NCBI GenBank assembly: GCA_022361135.1
Contig: JAKSBM010000730.1
Location: 1-8,356, forward strand
Direction of reading: 5' to 3'
Length of the DNA stretch: 8,356 bases
Source: Desulfobacterales bacterium
GTDB lineage: Bacteria; Desulfobacterota; Desulfobacteria; Desulfobacterales; Desulfobacteraceae
The notes beneath the pieces were generated by a model. It made no database searches and was not told the origin of the DNA. It saw nothing but the letters and a program-made list of their open reading frames with translations. The translations under genes and the position numbers were made by a program. Each line of letters opens with the position of its first letter. Position 1 is the stretch's first letter. Positions 1 to 6,569 of the stretch are shown piece after piece.

Positions 1-766
1 GACCAATGTGGATGTCAGTGCCAATCCCTTTGATACCCTGAAATTTTCCGAATTTGTCCGCAGTCTTCCCGTGCCCACCAGTCTCCATGTCTTCCGCATG
101 GATCCCTTGAGGGGGCATGGACTTGTGGTCCTTGAAAGCCAATTGGTTTACAACCTCATCGATACTTTTTTCGGCGGCGAGGCACTGGGAAAGGCCCGGG
201 TGGAGGGTCGGGAATTCACCACCATTGAAGAGGTGATGATCAAAAAGGCCGTGGTGGCCGTACTTAAAAACATCGAAGCCTCATGGGCCCCCATCGAGCC
301 GGTGAAAACCTCCTTGATTCGATCGGAGATGAACCCCCAGTTTACGGCCATTGTTTTGCCCACGGACCTGGTCATCGTGACCCGGTTCGAAATTGAGTTG
401 GAACAGGCTGCCGGCAACCTGGTGGTCTGTTATCCCTATGCCATGATCGAACCCCTGCGCAATAAGCTTTCCTCCGGCGTCCAGGCCGAGATTGAAGAGA
501 TCGATACCAATTGGCGTCGGATGATCAAGGAAGTGATTCTCAAGTCTGAAATCGACATTGAGATTTCATTGGGAAGCACCGAGATCACCGGGGAAAAATT
601 GTTATACATGCAGCCCGGTGACGTGATTCAACTGGACAACGATGCTTCGGATCCCCTGTCCTGCTATGTGGACGGACTGGAAAAACTCACCGGATACATT
701 GGTGTCCAGCGGGGATTCCAGGCATTTAAGATCAACGATAAAATAATAACCGATTGTGAGAACTAA
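1..766 (+). CDS. fliM: FliM, flagellar motor switch protein (5' partial)
   Basis: FliM is the C-ring protein that links FliG to FliN and receives CheY-P to reverse rotation. The frame is open to the left edge (first full codon at base 2, Thr-Asn before a GTG at 8), so the GTG is internal and not a start. About 254 residues are visible against roughly 330 for the family, so the N-terminal CheY-binding helix lies upstream. Counting from the GTG, residues 16-155 form the CheC-like middle domain (PVPTSL at 21-26, EGREFT at 66-71, RSEMNPQF at 105-112, YAMIEPLR at 144-151). Residues 170-245 form the SpoA-like C-terminal domain that pairs with FliN. The FliG-contacting loop reads FFGGEALG (54-61) rather than the usual GGxG. 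The stop at 764-766 is two bases before fliN. Identification is firm from motifs and from its neighbour. Confidence 0.95.
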   Translation, partial: TNVDVSANPFDTLKFSEFVRSLPVPTSLHVFRMDPLRGHGLVVLESQLVYNLIDTFFGGEALGKARVEGREFTTIEEVMIKKAVVAVLKNIEASWAPIEPVKTSLIRSEMNPQFTAIVLPTDLVIVTRFEIELEQAAGNLVVCYPYAMIEPLRNKLSSGVQAEIEEIDTNWRRMIKEVILKSEIDIEISLGSTEITGEKLLYMQPGDVIQLDNDASDPLSCYVDGLEKLTGYIGVQRGFQAFKINDKIITDCEN

Positions 767-768
767 TT

Positions 769-1104
769 ATGGCCGAAGAAGTCGAAAACACCGAATCCGA
801 AGAAGAGGTGGATGAGAAAATCGAAGAGCATGATGCCCGGGAGCTTGATTTTATCCTGGATATTCCATTGGAGTTGTCCGTGGAGCTGGGTAAAACCAAG
901 ATGCTGGTCAATGACCTGCTTCAATTGGGCCAGGGTTCCATCATTGAGCTGAATAAATTGGCCGGCGAACCCCTGGAAGTCTACATCAATAGAAAGCTCA
1001 TCGCCCGGGGGGAAGTGGTGGTGGTCAACGAAAAGTTCGGGGTGCGTCTCACCGATGTCATCACCCCCATCGACCGGGTGAAATCCCTGGCCGCAGATGA
1101 CTGA
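769..1104 (+). CDS. fliN: FliN, flagellar motor switch protein
   Basis: FliN is the lower C-ring component; with FliM it forms the spiral at the base of the rotor and offers a docking site for FliH and export cargo. The 111-residue protein has an acidic, Glu-rich and probably disordered N-terminus (residues 1-25), followed by one SpoA domain (about 27-103). The domain carries hallmark stretches: LDFILDIPL (26-34), LLQLGQGS (50-57), LAGEPLEV (64-71), ARGEVVVVNEKFGVRLTD (79-96). The length matches the short single-SpoA FliN type, not the CheC-fused FliY type. The start is two bases after the fliM stop, with only a weak GAG as ribosome site, which suggests translational coupling. The stop TGA shares its A with the ATG of fliO. 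Confidence 0.97.
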   Translation: MAEEVENTESEEEVDEKIEEHDARELDFILDIPLELSVELGKTKMLVNDLLQLGQGSIIELNKLAGEPLEVYINRKLIARGEVVVVNEKFGVRLTDVITPIDRVKSLAADD

Positions 1105-1490
1105 TGGGAGCCAATACAGACATGGGCTATGCCCTGATCAAAATCATGGCCATGCTCTTTGTGGTCCTGGCGCTGTTGCTCTTGCTGTTTTATTTGATCC
1201 GCAAATTTTCCAATCCCGTGGGCAGTCGGGGGCGGCAGGATTTGATTTCGGTCCTGGCCACCCATTACCTCTCCCCCAAAGAAAAATTGGTGCTGATTAA
1301 CCTGGCCGGCAGGACATTGCTCATCGGCGTCACGCCGGGAACCATCAATACCCTCCACGTGTTGGATCAGGAGCTTGTCTCCGAACCGGCCGACCCCAAG
1401 GCGGCTTCCCTGTTCGCCAATTTACTCAAGGGACGATTAAAGGACCAAGGGGATCAGAGTTATCCCAAGCCGGGGGGGGAAGATGCATAG
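1104..1490 (+). CDS. fliO: FliO, flagellar export-gate assembly protein
   Basis: FliO is a small membrane protein that promotes assembly of the FliP-FliQ-FliR gate and is the least conserved of the group. The 128-residue product has one strong transmembrane segment (about residues 9-32, with an unbroken VVLALLLLLFYLI core), then RKF and a soluble cytoplasmic domain with the weak FliO pattern LISVLATHYLSPKEKLVLINLAG split over residues 47-69, followed by LLIGVTPG (71-78). It lacks the long periplasmic N-terminus of some FliO proteins. Its ATG overlaps the fliN stop by one base. An alternative ATG at 1122 (residue 7) has a GGGAG at 1106-1110 before it, so the start could be six residues later. 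The 3' end contains a G8 tract and overlaps fliP by eight bases. Confidence 0.88.
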   Translation: MGANTDMGYALIKIMAMLFVVLALLLLLFYLIRKFSNPVGSRGRQDLISVLATHYLSPKEKLVLINLAGRTLLIGVTPGTINTLHVLDQELVSEPADPKAASLFANLLKGRLKDQGDQSYPKPGGEDA

Positions 1491-2262
1491 ATGTGTGAAT
1501 CGGACCCTGGGCTGGGTCCGTATTGTATTGATGGTCCTTGCATTGGGCGGGAGTCTGGCAGGCCAGGCCCACGCCGTGACCTTTCCCATTCCCTCCCTGG
1601 AGCTCAACGTCACCCAGGCCACCGAGCCCGAGGATGTGGCCGTGGTTTTGGAGATTATTCTCCTTTTAACGGTCATTGCCCTGGCACCGGCCATCCTGGT
1701 TCTGATGACCCCGTTTACCCGGCTGGTGGTGGTATTTCACCTATTGCGCCAGGCCATTGGAACCCAGTCCAGCCCTCCCAATCAGGTCCTTGTGGGCCTG
1801 GCGTTGTTCATGACGTTGTTCATCATCAAGCCGGTGGCCCTGGATATTTACAATACCTCGTTGAATCCTTACCTGGAGCGGGAAATTTCCTTTGACACCG
1901 CCGTGGACACCGCCCAGATACCCATCCGGAAATTTTCGCTCCTCAACACCCGGGAAGCCGACATCGCCCTTTTTGTGAAGGAGGCGGACATTCAAAAACC
2001 AGAAACCCGGGATGATATTTCCCTTCTGGCCTTGATTCCGGCCTATGTGATTTCCGAGTTAAAGACCGCATTCATTGTGGGGTTTGTGCTGTATATCCCA
2101 TTTCTGGTCATCGACATGGTTGTGGCATCGGTGCTCCTGGCCATGGGGATGATGATGCTGCCGCCGGTGATGATATCCCTGCCCTTTAAGTTGATGCTCT
2201 TTGTTCTGGTGGATGGGTGGCATTTGATTTCCGGCTCGTTGCTGAAAAGTTTCGGAGTGTAA
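1483..2262 (+). CDS. fliP: FliP, flagellar type III export gate protein
   Basis: FliP is the core subunit of the FliP5-FliQ4-FliR1 export gate in the inner membrane. The 259-residue product begins with a cleavable signal peptide typical of FliP: basic n-region to R13, hydrophobic core 14-26, and AHA at 29-31 as the likely cleavage site. Conserved blocks follow: LTPF-like MTPFTRLVVVF (75-85), SPPNQVLVGLALF (97-109), TREADIALF (156-164), IPAYVISELKTAF (185-197), and MGMMMLPP (221-228), whose consecutive methionines (223-225) match the Met gasket that seals the pore in studied FliP proteins. PFKLMLFVLVDGW (234-246) closes the family pattern. Membrane segments are near 53-75, 102-120, 184-215 and 232-250. 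The ATG lies inside the fliO end (8-base overlap) after a G-rich ribosome site. A downstream ATG at 1531 would destroy the signal peptide, so I keep 1483. Confidence 0.97.
   Translation: MHRCVNRTLGWVRIVLMVLALGGSLAGQAHAVTFPIPSLELNVTQATEPEDVAVVLEIILLLTVIALAPAILVLMTPFTRLVVVFHLLRQAIGTQSSPPNQVLVGLALFMTLFIIKPVALDIYNTSLNPYLEREISFDTAVDTAQIPIRKFSLLNTREADIALFVKEADIQKPETRDDISLLALIPAYVISELKTAFIVGFVLYIPFLVIDMVVASVLLAMGMMMLPPVMISLPFKLMLFVLVDGWHLISGSLLKSFGV
2254..2257 (+). promoter_or_regulatory. Ribosome binding site of fliQ
   Basis: A GGAG motif seven bases before the ATG at 2265 lies across the end of fliP. It decides the fliQ start: the frame is open upstream to another ATG at 2217, but that one has no such site and would add 16 non-family residues. 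Confidence 0.75.
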
Positions 2263-2264
2263 CC

Positions 2265-2534
2265 ATGACCCCTGAATTTGTCATTGAATTTGGAAAGCAG
2301 GCCATTATCCTGACCATTTACCTTTCCATGCCCATGTTGGGGCTGGGGTTGATTGCCGGTTTAATCATCAGTGTTTTCCAGGCCGTCACCCAGATCCAGG
2401 AGATGACCCTGAGTTTTGTGCCCAAGATCATTGCTGTTTTTCTGGGGCTTTTGTTTGCTGCCCCCTGGATGCTCCAGGAGGTGACCGAGTTCGCCCGGAA
2501 CGTCTTTACCAACATTCCCATGTACATCCGGTAG
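2265..2534 (+). CDS. fliQ: FliQ, flagellar type III export gate protein
   Basis: FliQ is the small hairpin subunit that wraps around the FliP-FliR core of the export gate. The product is 89 residues, the family's usual length, with two hydrophobic segments (about 13-38 and 51-73) separated by the conserved loop QAVTQIQEMTLSFVPK (39-54). The N-terminus MTPEFVIEFGKQA is also typical. The start at 2265 lies two bases after the fliP stop and has a well-spaced GGAG, so I reject the in-frame ATG at 2217 inside fliP. Nine bases separate it from fliR. Flagellar rather than virulence-type assignment rests on the surrounding fli and flh genes. Confidence 0.97.
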   Translation: MTPEFVIEFGKQAIILTIYLSMPMLGLGLIAGLIISVFQAVTQIQEMTLSFVPKIIAVFLGLLFAAPWMLQEVTEFARNVFTNIPMYIR

Positions 2535-2543
2535 TTCCCACCC

Positions 2544-3332
2544 ATGGAAATGCTCAACATCATCGATCCGGTTCAGTTCCGGACATTTTTGCTGGTACTC
2601 ATGCGCATCAGCATTGTCCTGTTCATGTTTCCGATTTTTTCTTCCAATATTTTTCCATCCACCCTCAAAGTCGGCCTGGCCCTGGTGCTCAGCCTGGCTT
2701 TTTACTCCGTGGTGCCCGTGGATTTGGACCGGTTCCCCTTGGATGCCGTCTCCACCGGGGTGCTCATCGTTATGGAGGCCATTGTCGGCCTTACCCTGGG
2801 GCTCACCGTTCGGGTTTTCCTGGCATCGGTCCAGCTGGCCGGTCAGGTCATTGGGTTTCAGCTCGGCTTTGCCATGATCAATGTGCTGGACCCCATGAGT
2901 GGGGCCAATGTTTCCATTCTGGATCAGATCGGCTATTGGGTTTGCGTGGTGATTTTCCTTCTATTGGATGGCCACCACATGATTCTGTCGGCCTTGATCC
3001 AGAGTTTTGACCTGGTTCCCCTGGGGGGCGGCATGCTCCACACGGCTGCCCTGACCCGGATGATGGAATTGGTGGCCAACCTGTTCACCGTGGCCATTAA
3101 GATCGGTGCACCCGTGATTGCGGCCCTGCTCTTTGTCACCGTGGGCTTTGGATTGATTTCCAAATTCTCCCCCCAGATGAATGTAATGATTGTGGCCATG
3201 CCCTTAAAGGTGGCGGTGGGATTGGCCCTTTTCGGTTTGACCCTGGATATCATTGCCCTCATCACCCGGGATTACGTGGGGGGGCTGAAACAATTACTCT
3301 TATATCTGCTCTTTTACCTGGCAGGAGGATAA
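2544..3332 (+). CDS. fliR: FliR, flagellar type III export gate protein
   Basis: FliR is the single-copy gate subunit, structurally resembling FliP plus FliQ, which closes the FliPQR helix and contacts FlhB. The 262-residue length is standard. Hydrophobic segments lie near 12-30, 41-58, 70-95, 126-148, 178-205 and 213-240. Family landmarks are QLGFAMINVLDP (106-117), LLLDGHHM (139-146) and SPQMNVMIVAMPLK (209-222). The start at 2544 gives the usual short lead before FRTFLLVLMR; an ATG two codons later (2550) is equally possible, and neither has a clear ribosome site, which suggests coupling to fliQ. The C-terminal coding end carries the strong ribosome site of flhB. A G7 run at 3278-3284 is read through in frame. 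Confidence 0.96.
   Translation: MEMLNIIDPVQFRTFLLVLMRISIVLFMFPIFSSNIFPSTLKVGLALVLSLAFYSVVPVDLDRFPLDAVSTGVLIVMEAIVGLTLGLTVRVFLASVQLAGQVIGFQLGFAMINVLDPMSGANVSILDQIGYWVCVVIFLLLDGHHMILSALIQSFDLVPLGGGMLHTAALTRMMELVANLFTVAIKIGAPVIAALLFVTVGFGLISKFSPQMNVMIVAMPLKVAVGLALFGLTLDIIALITRDYVGGLKQLLLYLLFYLAGG
3323..3328 (+). promoter_or_regulatory. Ribosome binding site of flhB
   Basis: A full AGGAGG, seven bases before the ATG at 3336, is embedded in the last codons of fliR. It is the strongest Shine-Dalgarno match in the window and fixes the flhB start. Confidence 0.85.
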
Positions 3333-3335
3333 TCC

Positions 3336-4409
3336 ATGGCTGAAGATCCAGAAGGTGGTGGAGAGAAGACCGAGGACGCGTCGTCGCGAAAGCTGGATAA
3401 GGCGCGTGAAGAAGGGCAGGTGGCCAAAAGTATGGAAGTGGCCTCGGTGCTGGTCCTCCTGGGGGGGATTCTGGCTCTCTGGGCATCTTCCATGATGGTT
3501 TTTGACAATCTCACCGGCCTTTTCCATTACAATTGGAATTTTGATCGGGTCCCGTCCTTTACCCCGGTGGATGTGGTCACCCTGTTCGGGGTCCATGTCC
3601 GCCAGTGGTTTTTGGCGGTTCTGCCCATGTTCATCGGGGTGTATATCCTGGCCCTCCTTGCCAATGTGGCCCAGGTGGGGTTCAAAATTTCGTGGAAATC
3701 CGTGGAGCCCAAACTCTCCCGACTCAATCCCATCAATGGGTTCAAGCAGAAGTTTTCATCCCGGGCCGTGGTGGAATTGATCAAAACCCTGATTAAGGTG
3801 GTGGTGGTCTTTGGGGTGGCCTACATGGAGATCAAGGACGACATGGGGGAGATCATCACCCTCTATGATTATTCCATCCGCCAGATCATGTCCTATATTG
3901 CCGAGATCACCCTTTGGATTTTCATCAAGGTCTGCATTGTCATGCTCCTGGTGGCCATCCTGGATTTTGCCTACCAGAAGTGGAAATTCCTCCAGGATCA
4001 GAAGATGACCAAAAAAGAGGTCAAGGACGAATTTAAGCAGACCGAGGGCGATCCCATGGTCAAGTCCCGGATCCGACAGCTCCAGCAGGCGGCGGCCCGG
4101 AAACGGATGATGGCCGATGTGCCCAAGGCCGATGTGGTGGTCACCAACCCCACCCGGCTGGCCGTGGCCCTGAAATACGATAATTTATCCATGGGCGCCC
4201 CCGTGGTTCTGGCCAAGGGGGCCGGGCCGGTGGCCGCCAATATCCGGCGCATAGCCCGGGAAAATGATGTGCCCCTGGTGGAAGACAAACCATTGGCCCG
4301 GAATTTGTATAGTCATGTAGACATCGGTGGGGAAGTCCCCATGGAATATTACCAGGCAGTAGCGGAATTGCTGGCTTACGTCTATCGGCTCAAGAATCGA
4401 GGTATGTAA
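3336..4409 (+). CDS. flhB: FlhB, flagellar export substrate-specificity switch
   Basis: FlhB is the inner-membrane export protein whose cytoplasmic domain cleaves itself and switches secretion from rod/hook to filament substrates. The 357 residues comprise a charged N-terminus with the family pattern EKTEDASSRKLDKAREEGQVAKS (10-32), four membrane segments (about 34-56, 91-111, 150-166, 192-212), a linker, and the cytoplasmic domain (about 218-357). Conserved blocks are LSRLNPINGFKQKFS (127-141), MTKKEVKDEFKQTEGDP (224-240), AVALKYD (276-282) and PLARNLY (equivalent of PLAR). The autocleavage site reads N271-P272-T273-R274 instead of NPTH: the cyclising Asn and scissile Pro are kept, but the His is Arg (codon CGG at 4155-4157). 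It starts three bases after fliR behind a full AGGAGG and is followed by the only sizeable gap in the operon. Confidence 0.97.
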   Translation: MAEDPEGGGEKTEDASSRKLDKAREEGQVAKSMEVASVLVLLGGILALWASSMMVFDNLTGLFHYNWNFDRVPSFTPVDVVTLFGVHVRQWFLAVLPMFIGVYILALLANVAQVGFKISWKSVEPKLSRLNPINGFKQKFSSRAVVELIKTLIKVVVVFGVAYMEIKDDMGEIITLYDYSIRQIMSYIAEITLWIFIKVCIVMLLVAILDFAYQKWKFLQDQKMTKKEVKDEFKQTEGDPMVKSRIRQLQQAAARKRMMADVPKADVVVTNPTRLAVALKYDNLSMGAPVVLAKGAGPVAANIRRIARENDVPLVEDKPLARNLYSHVDIGGEVPMEYYQAVAELLAYVYRLKNRGM

Positions 4410-4423
4410 AAAACGACGGATTT

Positions 4424-4440
4424 TTGACGCACTGCGTCAA
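4424..4440. repeat. Perfect 17-base palindrome in the flhB-flhA gap
   Basis: TTGACGCACTGCGTCAA is a perfect inverted repeat: 8-base arms around a central C at 4432, or as RNA a 7-bp stem with an ACU loop. It sits in the 54-base gap between the flhB stop and the flhA start, ending 13 bases before the flhA ribosome site. No T-run follows, so it is not a standard intrinsic terminator. It could be a dimeric-regulator operator or an mRNA hairpin acting on processing or flhA translation. Its role is unknown; the symmetry itself is directly visible. Confidence 0.6.
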
Positions 4441-4453
4441 TCTTTGAGATAGC

Positions 4454-4459
4454 AGGGGA
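4454..4459 (+). promoter_or_regulatory. Ribosome binding site of flhA
   Basis: AGGGGA lies four bases before the ATG at 4464. The spacing is short but the purine-rich core is clear. It gives flhA its own initiation site, which fits its lack of overlap with flhB. Confidence 0.6.
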
Positions 4460-4463
4460 ATAC

Positions 4464-6569
4464 ATGGCAGGAGAACAGAGCGGTACCCTTATTTCCGGGT
4501 TGAAAAAAGAATCTTCGGACATTTTGATGATCGTGGCCTTCATCGGGATCCTCATGGCCATGATCCTTCCTTTGCCCCCCATGATTCTGGATTTTTTCCT
4601 GGCCTTGAACATTTCCCTGGCCGTGGTGGTCCTCATCACCACCATGTATACCCAAACACCTTTGGATTTCAGTATTTTTCCCGCCCTCTTGCTCATGCTC
4701 ACCCTGTTTCGACTTTCCTTGAATGTGGCCTCCACCCGGCTGATTCTTCTCCACGGCAGTGAAGGGCCCCTGGCCGCCGGTGCCATTATCATGTCATTTG
4801 GTAATTTTGTGGTGGGCGGCAATTATGTGGTGGGGTTGATCATTTTTATCATTTTGGTTTTGATCAATTTTCTGGTTATCACCAAGGGTGCGGGCCGTAT
4901 TGCAGAAGTGGCCGCCCGGTTTGCCCTGGATGCCATGCCCGGGAAGCAGATGGCCATTGATGCGGATCTCAATGCCGGAATGATCGATGAGGAGGAGGCC
5001 GGAGAACGTCGGGCCGCCGTGGCCCGGGAATCGGAATTCCATGGGGCCATGGATGGTGCCTCCAAGTTTGTCCGCGGGGATGCCGTGGCCGGTATCGTCA
5101 TCACCATGATCAACATTGGTGCCGGTTTTATCATCGGGGTGGTCCAGCAGGGCATGCCCATGGCCGAAGCCTTGACCAATTACACCCTGCTCACCGTGGG
5201 GGACGGACTGGTTTCCCAGATTCCGGCCCTGCTGATTTCCGCCGCCGCTGGCCTTCTGGTTTCCCGTTCCGGTGCCCAGGCCAAAATGGGTAAGGAATTT
5301 GCCAAGCATCTCTTTTCCAGTTCCACCCCCATTTTTGTGGGGGCGGTGATTATTTTCTGCATGGGGCTGATTCCGGGTCTGCCCTCCATTCCCTTCATGA
5401 CCCTGGGCTTGACCCTGGGAACCATTGCCTGGTATTTTTTCAAACCTTCGGAGGAGGAAGAGGCCCAGGAAGCCATGGCCGGTGCCGAAGGTGAAGGCGG
5501 GGAAGAACCCTCGGGCCAGCCCGAAGATGTGGATCATCTCCTCACCCTGGATACCATTGAATTGGAGGTGGGGTACGGGTTGATTCCCCTGGTGGACAAA
5601 CAGCAGGATGGTACCCTGCTGGGTCGGATCCGGGCCATCCGGCGGCAATTTGCAACGGAAATGGGGATCATCATCCCCCCCATTCACATCCGGGATAATC
5701 TAAATTTGAGTCCGGCCCAGTATCGGCTCCTCATCAAAGGGGTGGAAACGGCCGGTTCCGAGCTCATGGTGAACCATTTTCTGGCCATGGACCCCGGGGG
5801 CACGGCCCAGGACATTGACGGAATTGATACGGTGGAGCCGGCATTTAATCTGCCCGCCCTCTGGATTCCCCAGGAAAAGGAAGAGGAGGCCAAATTTTCC
5901 GGCTACACCGTGGTAGACAATTCCACGGTCATTGCCACCCACCTCACCGAAATTGTGCGGAACAATGCCTATAACCTTCTGGGTCGCCAGGATGTCCAGC
6001 ATCTGTTGGACAATCTGTCCAAGACCAGTCCCAAGGCCGTGGAAGAATTGGTGCCCGGCCTGTTGACCATCGGCATTGTCCAGAAGGTGCTCCAGAATCT
6101 GTTGCGGGAACGGATTTCCATCCGGGATCTTTTAACCATTGTGGAGACCCTGGCCGATTTTGCCCCCATGGGCAAGGATCCGGATCTGCTCACCGAATAT
6201 GTACGCCAGCGCATTGCCAAGGGCATGCTGGCTCCCTATCTTCAGGATGCTAAGGCGCTCCAGGTGTTGACCCTGGATCCCTCCCTGGAGGAGATTTTGA
6301 ATAAGAATGTGACCCGGACCGAGCATGGGGCCTACCTGGCCCTGGATCCGGCCCTGGGGGTGGAAATAGTAAATGCCACCTCCCGCCAGGTGGATAAGGT
6401 GCTGGCCATTAACACCCAGCCCGTGGTGATGACATCTCCCAACATCCGGCGTCATTTCAGAAAATTGATCGAAGCATCCCTCCCCACTGTTTTTGTGGTT
6501 TCCCATGCAGAGATAGTGGATGATATCAATCTTCAGGCAGTTGGAAAGGTAAGTTTAGCAGATGAATAA
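4464..6569 (+). CDS. flhA: FlhA, flagellar export gate ring protein
   Basis: FlhA forms the nonameric ring of the flagellar export apparatus; its membrane part couples export to the proton motive force and its cytoplasmic domain docks chaperone-substrate complexes. The 701-residue protein has about eight membrane segments in residues 18-325, a Glu/Gly-rich linker (about 329-355) and the cytoplasmic domain (about 360-690). The FHIPEP family signature is intact: RIAEVAARF (145-153) and LDAMPGKQMAIDAD (155-168). GAMDGASKFVRGDA (194-207) contains the conserved Lys201 and Asp206, corresponding to residues important for proton-driven export in enterobacterial FlhA. The C-terminal part includes VVDNSTVIATHL and RQDVQHLLD, both family-typical. 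The start at 4464 has its own ribosome site. The 3' end overlaps flhF by eight bases. Confidence 0.98.
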   Translation: MAGEQSGTLISGLKKESSDILMIVAFIGILMAMILPLPPMILDFFLALNISLAVVVLITTMYTQTPLDFSIFPALLLMLTLFRLSLNVASTRLILLHGSEGPLAAGAIIMSFGNFVVGGNYVVGLIIFIILVLINFLVITKGAGRIAEVAARFALDAMPGKQMAIDADLNAGMIDEEEAGERRAAVARESEFHGAMDGASKFVRGDAVAGIVITMINIGAGFIIGVVQQGMPMAEALTNYTLLTVGDGLVSQIPALLISAAAGLLVSRSGAQAKMGKEFAKHLFSSSTPIFVGAVIIFCMGLIPGLPSIPFMTLGLTLGTIAWYFFKPSEEEEAQEAMAGAEGEGGEEPSGQPEDVDHLLTLDTIELEVGYGLIPLVDKQQDGTLLGRIRAIRRQFATEMGIIIPPIHIRDNLNLSPAQYRLLIKGVETAGSELMVNHFLAMDPGGTAQDIDGIDTVEPAFNLPALWIPQEKEEEAKFSGYTVVDNSTVIATHLTEIVRNNAYNLLGRQDVQHLLDNLSKTSPKAVEELVPGLLTIGIVQKVLQNLLRERISIRDLLTIVETLADFAPMGKDPDLLTEYVRQRIAKGMLAPYLQDAKALQVLTLDPSLEEILNKNVTRTEHGAYLALDPALGVEIVNATSRQVDKVLAINTQPVVMTSPNIRRHFRKLIEASLPTVFVVSHAEIVDDINLQAVGKVSLADE

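Noticed and set aside
2217..2264. Longer fliQ starting at the ATG at 2217
   Set aside because: It would overlap the fliP end, add 16 residues absent from FliQ, and ignore the GGAG-preceded ATG at 2265 that gives the standard 89 residues.
4408..4440. Intrinsic terminator after flhB
   Set aside because: The hairpin is present but is followed by TCTTTGAG rather than a T-run on the + strand, and the minus strand likewise lacks one at the right place. Termination here would cut the operon before flhA.
4424..4452. TTGACG at 4424 as a sigma-70 -35 element for flhA
   Set aside because: At 16-18 bases downstream there is no acceptable -10 hexamer (AGATAG or GAGATA at best), and transcription would start almost at the ATG. 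The TTGAC is better explained as an arm of the palindrome.
4794..5687. A 297-codon open frame on the minus strand, opposite flhA
   Set aside because: The + strand frame encodes intact FlhA with its family signature here. The minus-strand product is Gly/His/Gln-rich low-complexity, as expected for the complement of a GC-rich codon pattern, and has no recognisable family.
1483..6569. Non-flagellar (virulence-type) type III secretion locus
   Set aside because: FliP/Q/R, FlhB and FlhA homologues occur in both systems, but here they lie between fliM-fliN-fliO and flhF-flhG, and the sequences carry flagellar-type motifs throughout.
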